From contig JAHIKR010000138.1 in the NCBI GenBank assembly GCA_018897415.1, positions 1 through 9,168 of the forward strand: 9,168 bases of DNA. The letters run 5' to 3'. The DNA comes from Pseudomonadota bacterium (lineage in GTDB: Bacteria > Desulfobacterota > Desulfobacteria > Desulfobacterales > ETH-SRB1). A model generated the notes under the pieces. That model saw only the letters and a program-made list of their open reading frames with translations. It did no database searches and was not told where the DNA came from. Below are positions 1-5,824 of this stretch, piece after piece (position 1 is the first letter of the stretch; every line of letters starts with the position of its first letter). The position numbers and the translations under genes are program-made.

Positions 1-65
1 AGAGCACCTTCTTCTATCGGACACTCACCGCGATAAATTCTATCAGCCTGTTTATTGAGAGACAT
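1..65 (-). CDS. Unidentified protein, N-terminal 21 codons only
   Basis: A reading frame opens with ATG at 63-65 on the minus strand and runs off the left edge without a stop. It begins MSLNKQADRIYRGECP. A purine-rich AGAGG lies about five bases upstream of the ATG, a reasonable ribosome binding site. The same frame stays open upstream only to a TAA about 40 bases away, with no other ATG between, so this start is the natural one. It lies downstream of ihfA in the same direction with a gap of about 180 bases. Twenty-one residues are too few to assign a family, and I do not recognise it. It could be a chance frame, but the start signals argue mildly for a real gene. Confidence 0.42.
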   Translation of the reverse strand, partial: MSLNKQADRIYRGECPIEEGA

Positions 66-247
66 TTTTACCTCTTTAGCTGATCCACTATTAGTGAAAC
101 GCGGTTAAGATGGTGAGGAAAACCGACATTAGAGTCGAAGGTGAAATTGTAATAGATTATAATTTCGGACTATGACGGTTCCTTTATGTATGGCTTAGCG
201 ATACAAAATTATGAGGCTCAGATTTAGAGGCAGAAAATGCATTAATT
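66..247. other. Intergenic region between ihfA and the left-edge gene
   Basis: About 180 bases without a convincing gene. It holds an AT-rich imperfect hairpin at 143-166: the arms GAAATTGTAAT and ATTATAATTTC match at 10 of 11 positions, with almost no loop. No run of T follows on the minus strand, so it does not look like a normal terminator for ihfA. A short CGGTT/AACCG pairing is also present around 102-124. I could not recognise an RNA family here. Confidence 0.4.
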
Positions 248-532
248 TTATTCGGGCTCGTTTATTTTATTCCTTAACTTTCCAGAACATTTAAAAGTAA
301 CGACTTTTCTTCCCTTAAGAATCAAGTCAGCTCCTGTTGCAGGATTCCGACCCCTTCTTTTTCCCTTGTTTTTGACACAGAATTTGCCAAATCCAGAGAT
401 CAGAACGTCATCACCTTTTTCAAGTGTACTTTTAATAATTTCTAATAGGGATTCGATAACTTCAACCGATTTTTGCTTGGTGAAACCCAGTCCGTGAACC
501 TTTTCAACAATATTGTTTTTAGTTAATGACAT
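248..532 (-). CDS. ihfA: Integration host factor alpha-type DNA-bending protein
   Basis: A 94-residue HU/IHF family protein, the usual size for the family. These are nucleoid proteins that bind as dimers in the minor groove and bend DNA sharply, assisting recombination, replication initiation and sigma54-dependent transcription. Visible features are the N-terminal helical dimerisation part (residues 1-45), the turn ISGFGKF at 45-51, and the arm signature GRNPATG at 61-67, with Pro64 as the intercalating proline. A basic C-terminal segment (VVTFKCSGKLRNKI) follows. The opening LTK and the spacing fit IHF-alpha better than HU or IHF-beta, but separating these subfamilies by eye is not certain. 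The start is fixed by an AGGAGG just upstream. It is transcribed on the minus strand, away from the mfd operon. IHF-alpha would need a beta partner, which is not in this window. Confidence 0.9.
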   Translation of the reverse strand: MSLTKNNIVEKVHGLGFTKQKSVEVIESLLEIIKSTLEKGDDVLISGFGKFCVKNKGKRRGRNPATGADLILKGRKVVTFKCSGKLRNKINEPE

Positions 533-536
533 TGCA

Positions 537-542
537 CCTCCT
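537..542 (-). promoter_or_regulatory. Strong Shine-Dalgarno of ihfA
   Basis: AGGAGG on the minus strand, four bases before the ihfA ATG. It is the best ribosome binding site in the window and fixes the start codon. Several other genes here have poor or no visible Shine-Dalgarno, so ihfA stands out as a probably well-translated gene. Confidence 0.8.
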
Positions 543-557
543 CAAAAAACTTCATCC

Positions 558-563
558 ATTATA
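558..563 (-). promoter_or_regulatory. Candidate -10 box of the ihfA promoter
   Basis: A perfect TATAAT on the minus strand, 25 bases upstream of the ihfA start codon, which would give a leader of roughly 20 bases. I find no good -35 hexamer at 16-18 bases: TTGAAT at 586-591 is 22 bases away, too far. The region is very AT-rich, so a chance TATAAT is possible. Confidence 0.35.
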
Positions 564-648
564 ATCCGATATATTTCTCATAGTTATTCAAATTTTTCAA
601 ATAAAAACAACTTTAAATTTCTTTTTGATTAAAATTTTAATTCTCCAA

Positions 649-673
649 AATGAGTTATATTTCACAACTCATT
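649..673 (-). terminator. Inverted repeat, possible weak terminator of the 114-aa gene
   Basis: Perfect 8-bp arms AATGAGTT (649-656) and AACTCATT (666-673) around a 9-base loop. Read on the minus strand, the second arm ends in CATT and runs on into two further T, giving a run of four T. This could act as a terminator after the 114-residue gene ending at 730. The stem is AT-rich and the T run short, so it could equally be an operator or repeat. Confidence 0.3.
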
Positions 674-675
674 AA

Positions 676-707
676 GTTCGCTAAATTTAGTATGTAATGT
701 AGCGAAC
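676..707. repeat. Inverted repeat GTTCGCTA / TAGCGAAC
   Basis: Perfect 8-bp arms at 676-683 and 700-707 around a 16-base loop. It contains the 10-base palindrome CTAAATTTAG (681-690), which overlaps the left arm. It is two bases from the neighbouring inverted repeat at 649-673, so the two hairpins stand back to back between the 114-residue gene and ihfA. It could be part of a bipartite terminator or a binding site for a dimeric regulator. Confidence 0.45.
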
Positions 708-729
708 AGTTGATTAGTGAATGAAGAAG

Positions 730-1074
730 CTAACGGGGATAAACTCCATGATTATATATATAGTCGAAATAATAGTCGTAGTATCCGTTAGTTTCAGAAC
801 TGTCATCTTCATCATGGGATATAACATTTTCAGTGTAAGATTTTTCTAAATTTGCTAACCATAATTCTTTTGAAAAAGAATAAAGAACCTGCTTAAGCAT
901 TTTAGCCTCACTAATAATTTCTTTGTTGTCCTGGATAAACGTGTCAATTCCATCGATTATTGCCTTGATATTTCTTATATATTCAGTATCATCAAGCCTT
1001 TCTTCAATATATATTTGATGAAACTTGGATATAATATATTTTGTCGTACCTTCAATAGCATCTATACACTTCAT
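730..1074 (-). CDS. Hypothetical protein, 114 residues
   Basis: I do not recognise this family. The protein begins MKCIDAIEGTTKYI and looks mostly helical and cytoplasmic, with no signal peptide or membrane segment. Residues about 24-70 read as amphipathic helices rich in I, K, D and E. The last third is acidic (HDEDDSSE at about 87-94) and ends in a tail very rich in tyrosine (YYDYYFDYIYNHGVY). There is no clear Shine-Dalgarno before the ATG. Support for a real gene comes from an open frame without low-complexity artefacts in the first two thirds, a well-formed sigma70-like promoter upstream (1148-1176), and inverted repeats just after the stop. It lies between tRNA-Thr and ihfA, a common place for accessory genes. 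It could be a lineage-specific gene or a decayed cargo gene. Confidence 0.55.
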   Translation of the reverse strand: MKCIDAIEGTTKYIISKFHQIYIEERLDDTEYIRNIKAIIDGIDTFIQDNKEIISEAKMLKQVLYSFSKELWLANLEKSYTENVISHDEDDSSETNGYYDYYFDYIYNHGVYPR

Positions 1075-1147
1075 GGCTTAATTTAAAATATTTAGAGATT
1101 TATTTTGCTCAAAAATTTATAAAACGCAAAAAACCCTGTAATTGTTT

Positions 1148-1176
1148 AGAATATACGGATATTAACTGCATGTCAA
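1148..1176 (-). promoter_or_regulatory. Sigma70-like promoter upstream of the 114-aa gene
   Basis: On the minus strand a perfect -35 TTGACA (1171-1176) is followed after exactly 17 bases by TATTCT (1148-1153), a four-of-six match to the -10 consensus. Transcription would start near 1141, giving a leader of about 67 bases before the ATG at 1074. The leader carries a small TTTTGC/GCAAAA pairing (1103-1108 with 1126-1131). The promoter lies downstream of the tRNA gene, so the 114-residue gene need not depend on tRNA read-through. Confidence 0.6.
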
Positions 1177-1251
1177 GATTCTTTGAAATGAAATTTGTAG
1201 TTTTTCGATTATATGATATATTTCAGATTTACGTTAAATTTTTTGTCAAAA

Positions 1252-1327
1252 TGGAGCCGGCGAGCGGACTTGAACCGCTGGCCTGCTGATTACGAATCAG
1301 CTGCTCTACCATCTGAGCTACGCCGGC
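1252..1327 (-). tRNA. tRNA-Thr, anticodon CGT
   Basis: A complete 76-base cloverleaf with an encoded CCA (1252-1254). The acceptor stem GCCGGCG/CGCCGGC pairs at all seven positions. The D arm is GCTC...GAGC. The anticodon stem GCTGA/TCAGC holds the loop TTCGTAA, whose anticodon CGT is at 1292-1294 and reads ACG codons. The T arm AGCGG/CCGCT has loop TTCAAGT. G1-C72, C2-G71 and anticodon bases G35 and U36 match known threonine identity elements. The discriminator base is U, where E. coli tRNA-Thr has A. The 5' end is only five bases from the inverted-repeat element at 1333-1438, so the promoter must lie within or beyond that element. Confidence 0.95.
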
Positions 1328-1332
1328 ATATT

Positions 1333-1438
1333 TATAGACTTTCAGATAAATAATTTCACTGCGTTATCAGTCGTCGACGTATAACTAATACGCCTTTCTC
1401 CTTCTAGCCTTGTGAAATTAATTATCTGAAAGTCTATA
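1333..1438. repeat. 106-bp inverted-repeat element (MITE-like)
   Basis: Outer arms of 27 bp (1333-1359 and 1412-1438) are reverse complements at 26 of 27 positions and begin TATAGACTTTCAGATA. The 52-base centre is also structured: GCGTTATCAGT at 1361-1371 and ACTAATACGC at 1384-1393 pair imperfectly around the palindrome CGTCGACG (1372-1379), followed by a pyrimidine-rich stretch. The element fills most of the gap between tRNA-Thr and mfd, which diverge from it, so a bidirectional terminator makes no sense here. The ends read TATA...TATA, compatible with a TA target as used by IS630/mariner-type elements, although this cannot be told from the repeat itself. It encodes no protein. It may be a MITE, a dispersed palindromic repeat, or a regulatory hairpin. 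Confidence 0.75.
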
Positions 1439-1466
1439 GACCTGTTAATAATGGATTACTTTTTTT

Positions 1467-4400
1467 ATGAGCCAAAATCAAGAAAATATTTCATTAAAAT
1501 CCTTGATTAATCAAATGCTTTGCAGGGATTGTGGAATAGATTGTATTGGATTATCCGGATCTGATAGAGCATTTTTTGTATCAAAGTTGTATTTGGAACA
1601 TAGAATGTCTTTTATTGTGATAGTGTCTTCTCAAAAAGAAGGGGAAATGTTTATAAAGGACCTATCTTTTTTTATAAATGAATCTGAGCTAAATGTAATA
1701 TACTTCCCGCCTTATAATATATTACCTTTTAAGAAACTATCTTACCACAATGAAACAGCAGCAAAAAGGATCAGCACACTTTACCGGATTATTAATGATG
1801 ATATGCCGTTAATTGTTGTTACTACTGTTAGCGCTCTTTTACAAAAGCTTATTCCTAAACAGGAAATTTGCAACTATGCTGAGCTTATTATGGCAGGCGA
1901 GGATATAGAGCGCGATTATTTGATCGAAAAATTGATTTCCGGCGGGTATGTTAAATCAGCAATTGTAGAGGAACCTGGCGATTTTTGTATAAGAGGAGGC
2001 ATTCTGGATATTTTTTCTCCGCTATATCCAAATCCGCTTAGGATAGAGCTGTTTGGAGATACAGTAGATTCATTGAGGTTTTTTTCAGCAGCAACCCAGA
2101 GAACTATAAAAATTATCCAGGAAGCAGTCATTCTTCCAGCTATAGAAGTAATTTTAAAAAAAGAGGCTATGGTTGAAATAATCAGCAGGATTAGACAGCA
2201 AGCATCAGCTCTTGATATGCCCGTAACCAAAGTCAGAAATATTATTGATATTATTAAGAAGGAGGGTATTTTTTCAGGAATTGAAGGCTTAATTTCGCTG
2301 ATTTATCCAAAACTGGATACTTTTTTTGATTATATTCCCGATAATGCAAATTTTGTCTTAGTAGAGCCAAAAGATCTTGAAAATATTGCTGTTGAATCGC
2401 AAGAACAGGTAGCAATAAACTACCAAACAGCCTGCAAGGGAAAAAGACTATGCGTTGAGCCAGATTCTCTTTACCTACGATGGTTAGAGGTTAAAAATAT
2501 ACTTTTACATAAGAAGCCGTTAGCATTAAAGATGCTTCCTGTATTAAACGAGAGCTGCGACAAGGGGATGACTTTTCTGCAGTATAATTTTTCAGTGATA
2601 AACAACACCTCTATCAACGAGCAGATCAAGTACCATCGTGGGGATGAACATTATTTACCTTTAGCTGACTGGATTAATGATAAGAAGCATTCCGGCTATG
2701 CCACGGTTATTGTTTGCAGCAACAGGGCACGTGCGGACAAACTGAAATCCATCCTTCCGCCGTATGGTATTGAAGCTAAGTTTGTTGATAGTTTCCATCA
2801 TGTTAAACTCAGTACAGACAGTGTTTATATATGTTATGGCAACCTTTCTACTGGCTTTGTTTTACCTGATTTATCTTTGGCCGTTATTACAGAAGATGAA
2901 ATTTTTGGGAAGCAACATAGAAAAGTAAGACCTAAAAAGCAAATTCAAGCTGGGCAGCTTCTATTCGAAGATCTGAAAAAAGGGGAGATAGTTGTTCATA
3001 TCGAACACGGCATAGGTAGATTCGAGGGGCTGGTAAAATTGAAAATAGACGGAGCAACTAATGATTTTCTTCTTATTTATTATAGGGATGATGATAAACT
3101 CTATCTTCCTGTAGAACGTATGAACATGGCACAGAAATACGTTGGGGTTGATGAAGTGCAGCCGGTTCTTGACAAAATGGGTGGAAAATCATGGGAGCGG
3201 GTTAAAAAGCGGGTTAAAAAATCGGTAGAGAAAATTGCCGGGGAGCTTCTTAAACTCTATTCAGAGCGTAAAATAAAGAAAGGCTATGCTTATAAAGAAA
3301 TAAATAGCTATTTACAGGATTTTGAGTCGGGTTTTTCATATGAGGAAACATCTGACCAGCTTAGAGCAATTGAGGATGTTCTGAATGATATGAAGCAGCC
3401 AATTCCAATGGACAGACTTGTATGTGGTGATGTGGGATATGGTAAGACAGAGATTGCCCTTCGAGCATCGTTTATGGCTGTAAATAATGGTAAACAGGTT
3501 GCTGTGCTGGTTCCAACTACAGTCCTTGCAGAGCAACATTTTTTGACTTTCTCTGAACGATTTAAAGATTATCCTTTTAATGCGGCATGCTTGAACAGGT
3601 TTAGGTCTATAAGGGAGCAACGTGACATTATCAATAATCTGAAGACAGGTAAAATAGATATTGTTATCGGAACTCACAGGCTTTTGCAGAGAGATATAGA
3701 TTTTAAAGATCTGGGCCTTTTTGTGATTGATGAAGAACAGCGCTTTGGTGTTAAGCAAAAGGAGAAGTTGAAAAAAATAAGGACAACAGTTGATGTTCTA
3801 GCATTAACAGCGACTCCCATACCTAGGACTCTTCAAATGTCCCTGTTTGGGATACGTGACATAAGTATTATTTCAACCCCTCCCGAACATCGCCATTCTA
3901 TTATAACCTATATTTCGGAGTTTGATGATGTGATTATTGCGGAAGCTATAAGAAAGGAGTTAAAAAGGGGTGGTCAGATATTCTTTGTTCATAATGATAT
4001 CCATAACATATGGTTTATTGCAAAACGTTTAAAAGAACTCGTACCTGAGGTCAGGATGTCTGTTGGACATGGCCGTTTAAGCGAAGGTGAGTTAGAAAGA
4101 GAAATGTTTAAGTTTATGAAGAAAGAAATAGATATGTTGGTGTGTACAACTATCATTGAATCAGGTCTTGATATTCCTTCTGCCAACTCGATACTCATCA
4201 ACAGGGCTGACAGGTTTGGATTAGCCCAGATTTACCAGCTTCGCGGCCGTGTCGGAAGAGCTGATGAGCAGGCATATGCATATCTGTTTATTCCAGAAGA
4301 AAGCGCATTGACTAAGGATGCTAAGAAACGTCTTAAAGTGTTAATGGAACATAGTGATCTTGGGGCAGGTTTTCAAATAGCCATGAGTGATTTGAAAATC

Positions 4401-4976
4401 AGGGGAGGGGGCACAGTACTTGGAGCTTCACAGTCGGGCCATATCGCTGCAGTCGGATATGACATGTTTCTTAAGCTGATGGAAAACTCAATGTCTGAGC
4501 TTAAAGGGGAGACAGTTATAGAAAGTTTAGAGCCAGAGATTAACATGACTCTTTCCGCTTTTATCCCTGAAAATTTTATCCCTGATATTGATCAGAGACT
4601 TTCGGCTTATAGAAGGCTGGCAAAACTAACAGATTTAAAAGAACTATCCGATTTTAAAGCAGAATTGATCGATCGATTCGGGGCTTTGCCAAATGAGGCT
4701 GCTAATCTTCTTTTAAAGATTATGCTTAAGGTTTTATCCATAAAAGCTGGAGTAAAAAGGCTTGACCTAACAGCGCAGCAGCTTTTACTTTATTTTTCAA
4801 CAGCTCACCAAAAAAATCCTTTTGGAATAGTTGACATGATAGCTTCAAAGCAAAATCGTTTTAAGTTTACACCAGATCATGTTCTTAAAGCCAAACTTTC
4901 AAAAGGCAGTATAAAAATCCTGTTAGTTCAGGTCAAAAACATCTTGAAAGAAATAGCTCAACATGTTAACGACTGA
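1467..4976 (+). CDS. mfd: Transcription-repair coupling factor Mfd
   Basis: Mfd recognises RNA polymerase stalled at DNA lesions, displaces it by DNA translocation and recruits UvrA for nucleotide excision repair. At 1169 residues it is full length (E. coli 1148). The N-terminal UvrB-like module (about 1-330) lacks a Walker A. It keeps the UvrA-contact arginines at R176 (in IRGGILDIF) and R192 (in LRIELFG), 16 residues apart as in E. coli R165/R181. The RNA-polymerase-interacting CarD-like domain starts near 506 (GEIVVHIEHGIGRFEG). The superfamily 2 translocase follows: Walker A GDVGYGKT (654-661), DEEQ box (755-758), TATPIPRT, and RGRVGR (926-931). The C-terminal TRCF domain occupies about 1025-1135. 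No Shine-Dalgarno is visible before the ATG and no other in-frame start suits better. It is the first gene of the plus-strand block. Confidence 0.97.
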   Translation: MSQNQENISLKSLINQMLCRDCGIDCIGLSGSDRAFFVSKLYLEHRMSFIVIVSSQKEGEMFIKDLSFFINESELNVIYFPPYNILPFKKLSYHNETAAKRISTLYRIINDDMPLIVVTTVSALLQKLIPKQEICNYAELIMAGEDIERDYLIEKLISGGYVKSAIVEEPGDFCIRGGILDIFSPLYPNPLRIELFGDTVDSLRFFSAATQRTIKIIQEAVILPAIEVILKKEAMVEIISRIRQQASALDMPVTKVRNIIDIIKKEGIFSGIEGLISLIYPKLDTFFDYIPDNANFVLVEPKDLENIAVESQEQVAINYQTACKGKRLCVEPDSLYLRWLEVKNILLHKKPLALKMLPVLNESCDKGMTFLQYNFSVINNTSINEQIKYHRGDEHYLPLADWINDKKHSGYATVIVCSNRARADKLKSILPPYGIEAKFVDSFHHVKLSTDSVYICYGNLSTGFVLPDLSLAVITEDEIFGKQHRKVRPKKQIQAGQLLFEDLKKGEIVVHIEHGIGRFEGLVKLKIDGATNDFLLIYYRDDDKLYLPVERMNMAQKYVGVDEVQPVLDKMGGKSWERVKKRVKKSVEKIAGELLKLYSERKIKKGYAYKEINSYLQDFESGFSYEETSDQLRAIEDVLNDMKQPIPMDRLVCGDVGYGKTEIALRASFMAVNNGKQVAVLVPTTVLAEQHFLTFSERFKDYPFNAACLNRFRSIREQRDIINNLKTGKIDIVIGTHRLLQRDIDFKDLGLFVIDEEQRFGVKQKEKLKKIRTTVDVLALTATPIPRTLQMSLFGIRDISIISTPPEHRHSIITYISEFDDVIIAEAIRKELKRGGQIFFVHNDIHNIWFIAKRLKELVPEVRMSVGHGRLSEGELEREMFKFMKKEIDMLVCTTIIESGLDIPSANSILINRADRFGLAQIYQLRGRVGRADEQAYAYLFIPEESALTKDAKKRLKVLMEHSDLGAGFQIAMSDLKIRGGGTVLGASQSGHIAAVGYDMFLKLMENSMSELKGETVIESLEPEINMTLSAFIPENFIPDIDQRLSAYRRLAKLTDLKELSDFKAELIDRFGALPNEAANLLLKIMLKVLSIKAGVKRLDLTAQQLLLYFSTAHQKNPFGIVDMIASKQNRFKFTPDHVLKAKLSKGSIKILLVQVKNILKEIAQHVND

Positions 4977-4984
4977 ACACCTTA

Positions 4985-5024
4985 ACCCCATAATTTAATA
5001 GTATAGGAATTCCCTTTTTGGGGT
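4985..5024 (+). terminator. Possible weak terminator after mfd
   Basis: ACCCC (4985-4989) can pair with GGGGT (5020-5024) nine bases after the mfd stop, followed by the loosely T-rich CAATTTTATT. The loop is 30 bases and a competing CCC/GGG hairpin (5012-5022) exists, so the fold is weak. It may only attenuate transcription into the downstream genes. Confidence 0.25.
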
Positions 5025-5062
5025 CAATTTTATTAAGGAGTTGCTAAGAGATAACTGTTTAT

Positions 5063-5102
5063 AGCTGATAAGCTCAATAGCTAACAGCTCGCCCGAAGGG
5101 CG
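5063..5102. repeat. Two stacked intergenic hairpins
   Basis: The first hairpin pairs AGCTGATAAGCT (5063-5074) with AGCTAACAGCT (5079-5089) around CAAT, with a small bulge. The second begins at the next base: CGCCC-GAA-GGGCG (5090-5102), a GC-rich stem in an AT-rich gap. The run after it (CTAATTTAACTTTATCTT) is T-rich but has no clean T tract. The AGCT-rich pattern resembles dispersed intergenic repeats. The pair could be a repeat element, a terminator or an mRNA-stabilising structure between mfd and the lipoprotein gene. Confidence 0.5.
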
Positions 5103-5134
5103 CTAATTTAACTTTATCTTACCGGTCATTTTTA

Positions 5135-5824
5135 ATGAGAATATTCAGTGGGCTATATTTGCTGTTAGCAGCTTTATTGATATTGAGTATTTTATCAGGC
5201 TGTGCTGACCCTGAAGATAGGCTCGTGGATGAATATCTGATTCGGGTCGGCAAAAGAATTACGACTATAGATGATTTTAAAAGAACCTTCGAAATAGTAA
5301 AAGCAGCTTATTCTCACAATGCATTGAAGAGTTCAGCGTACTTAAGAGAAGCCAGGTTAAGTCTTTTGAATCAGTTAGTTGAGCAGATGATTATTCTGGA
5401 GAGAGCAAGAGAACAAAATATTGGCATTTCTGATTCAGAGGTTGAAGAGGTTATAGCGGGGATAAAAAAAGATTATCCTGAGGGTGAATTTGACAAGACG
5501 TTACTTGAGTATGCTATCTCATATCAATCTTGGAGAGAGGCATTAAAGAATCGGTTACTTATAGAAAAAGTTATCGCAGAGGAGTTGGAGGAAAAAGTTG
5601 TAATAACTCCGGGAATTATATCTGAATATTATGAGAGGAATTACGATAGATTTTTTTTGAATTCAGGTTCAAAAGAAGACTCGGCAAATATTAATGAATT
5701 TATAATAAAGCATTTACGTAAAGAAAAGGTTGAAGAAGCTTATAAAGATTGGATTAAAGAACTCAAAAAGAATTATAAGATTGAGATAAATAGAGAACGA
5801 TGGGAAGAGATCGCTTCATCATAA
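5135..5824 (+). CDS. SurA-N-like lipoprotein without an isomerase domain
   Basis: A 229-residue predicted lipoprotein. The N-terminus is a hydrophobic helix ending in the lipobox LSGC, with Cys23 as the lipidated residue; Ala at +2 suggests outer-membrane sorting. The rest is helical and resembles the SurA N-terminal chaperone domain: LNQLVEQMIILERAREQNI followed by SDSEVEEVIAGIKKDYP, then a helical segment and a C-terminal helix (EEAYKDWIKELKKNYKIEI). No parvulin domain lies between these parts; the protein passes from the N domain to the C-terminal helix by a short linker near 165-190. It probably binds unfolded outer-membrane proteins or helps the SurA encoded next, whose gene it overlaps by 25 bases. 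No Shine-Dalgarno is visible, but the start is the only one preserving the signal sequence. The chaperone role is inferred. Confidence 0.8.
   Translation: MRIFSGLYLLLAALLILSILSGCADPEDRLVDEYLIRVGKRITTIDDFKRTFEIVKAAYSHNALKSSAYLREARLSLLNQLVEQMIILERAREQNIGISDSEVEEVIAGIKKDYPEGEFDKTLLEYAISYQSWREALKNRLLIEKVIAEELEEKVVITPGIISEYYERNYDRFFLNSGSKEDSANINEFIIKHLRKEKVEEAYKDWIKELKKNYKIEINRERWEEIASS

Noticed and set aside
110..175. A 21-codon plus-strand frame starting MVRKTDIRVEGEIV
   Set aside because: It has no ribosome binding site, is very short and overlaps the AT-rich palindrome; it is most likely a chance frame.
628..641. 14-bp perfect palindrome ATTAAAATTTTAAT upstream of ihfA
   Set aside because: It is pure A/T in a very AT-rich stretch where such palindromes arise easily by chance. 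I also found no full IHF consensus site nearby to support autoregulation.
1333..1438. Reading the 27-bp inverted repeat as a rho-independent terminator
   Set aside because: The flanking tRNA and mfd genes diverge from it, so neither ends here, and no clean T run follows either arm.
1916..2230. A 104-codon minus-strand frame opposite the UvrB-like module of mfd
   Set aside because: It is a shadow of a strongly supported gene, with no start signal or family resemblance.
3336..3758. A 140-codon open frame on the minus strand inside mfd
   Set aside because: It lies wholly opposite the conserved translocase motifs of mfd, has no recognisable domain, and its composition is that expected from the antisense of a conserved gene.
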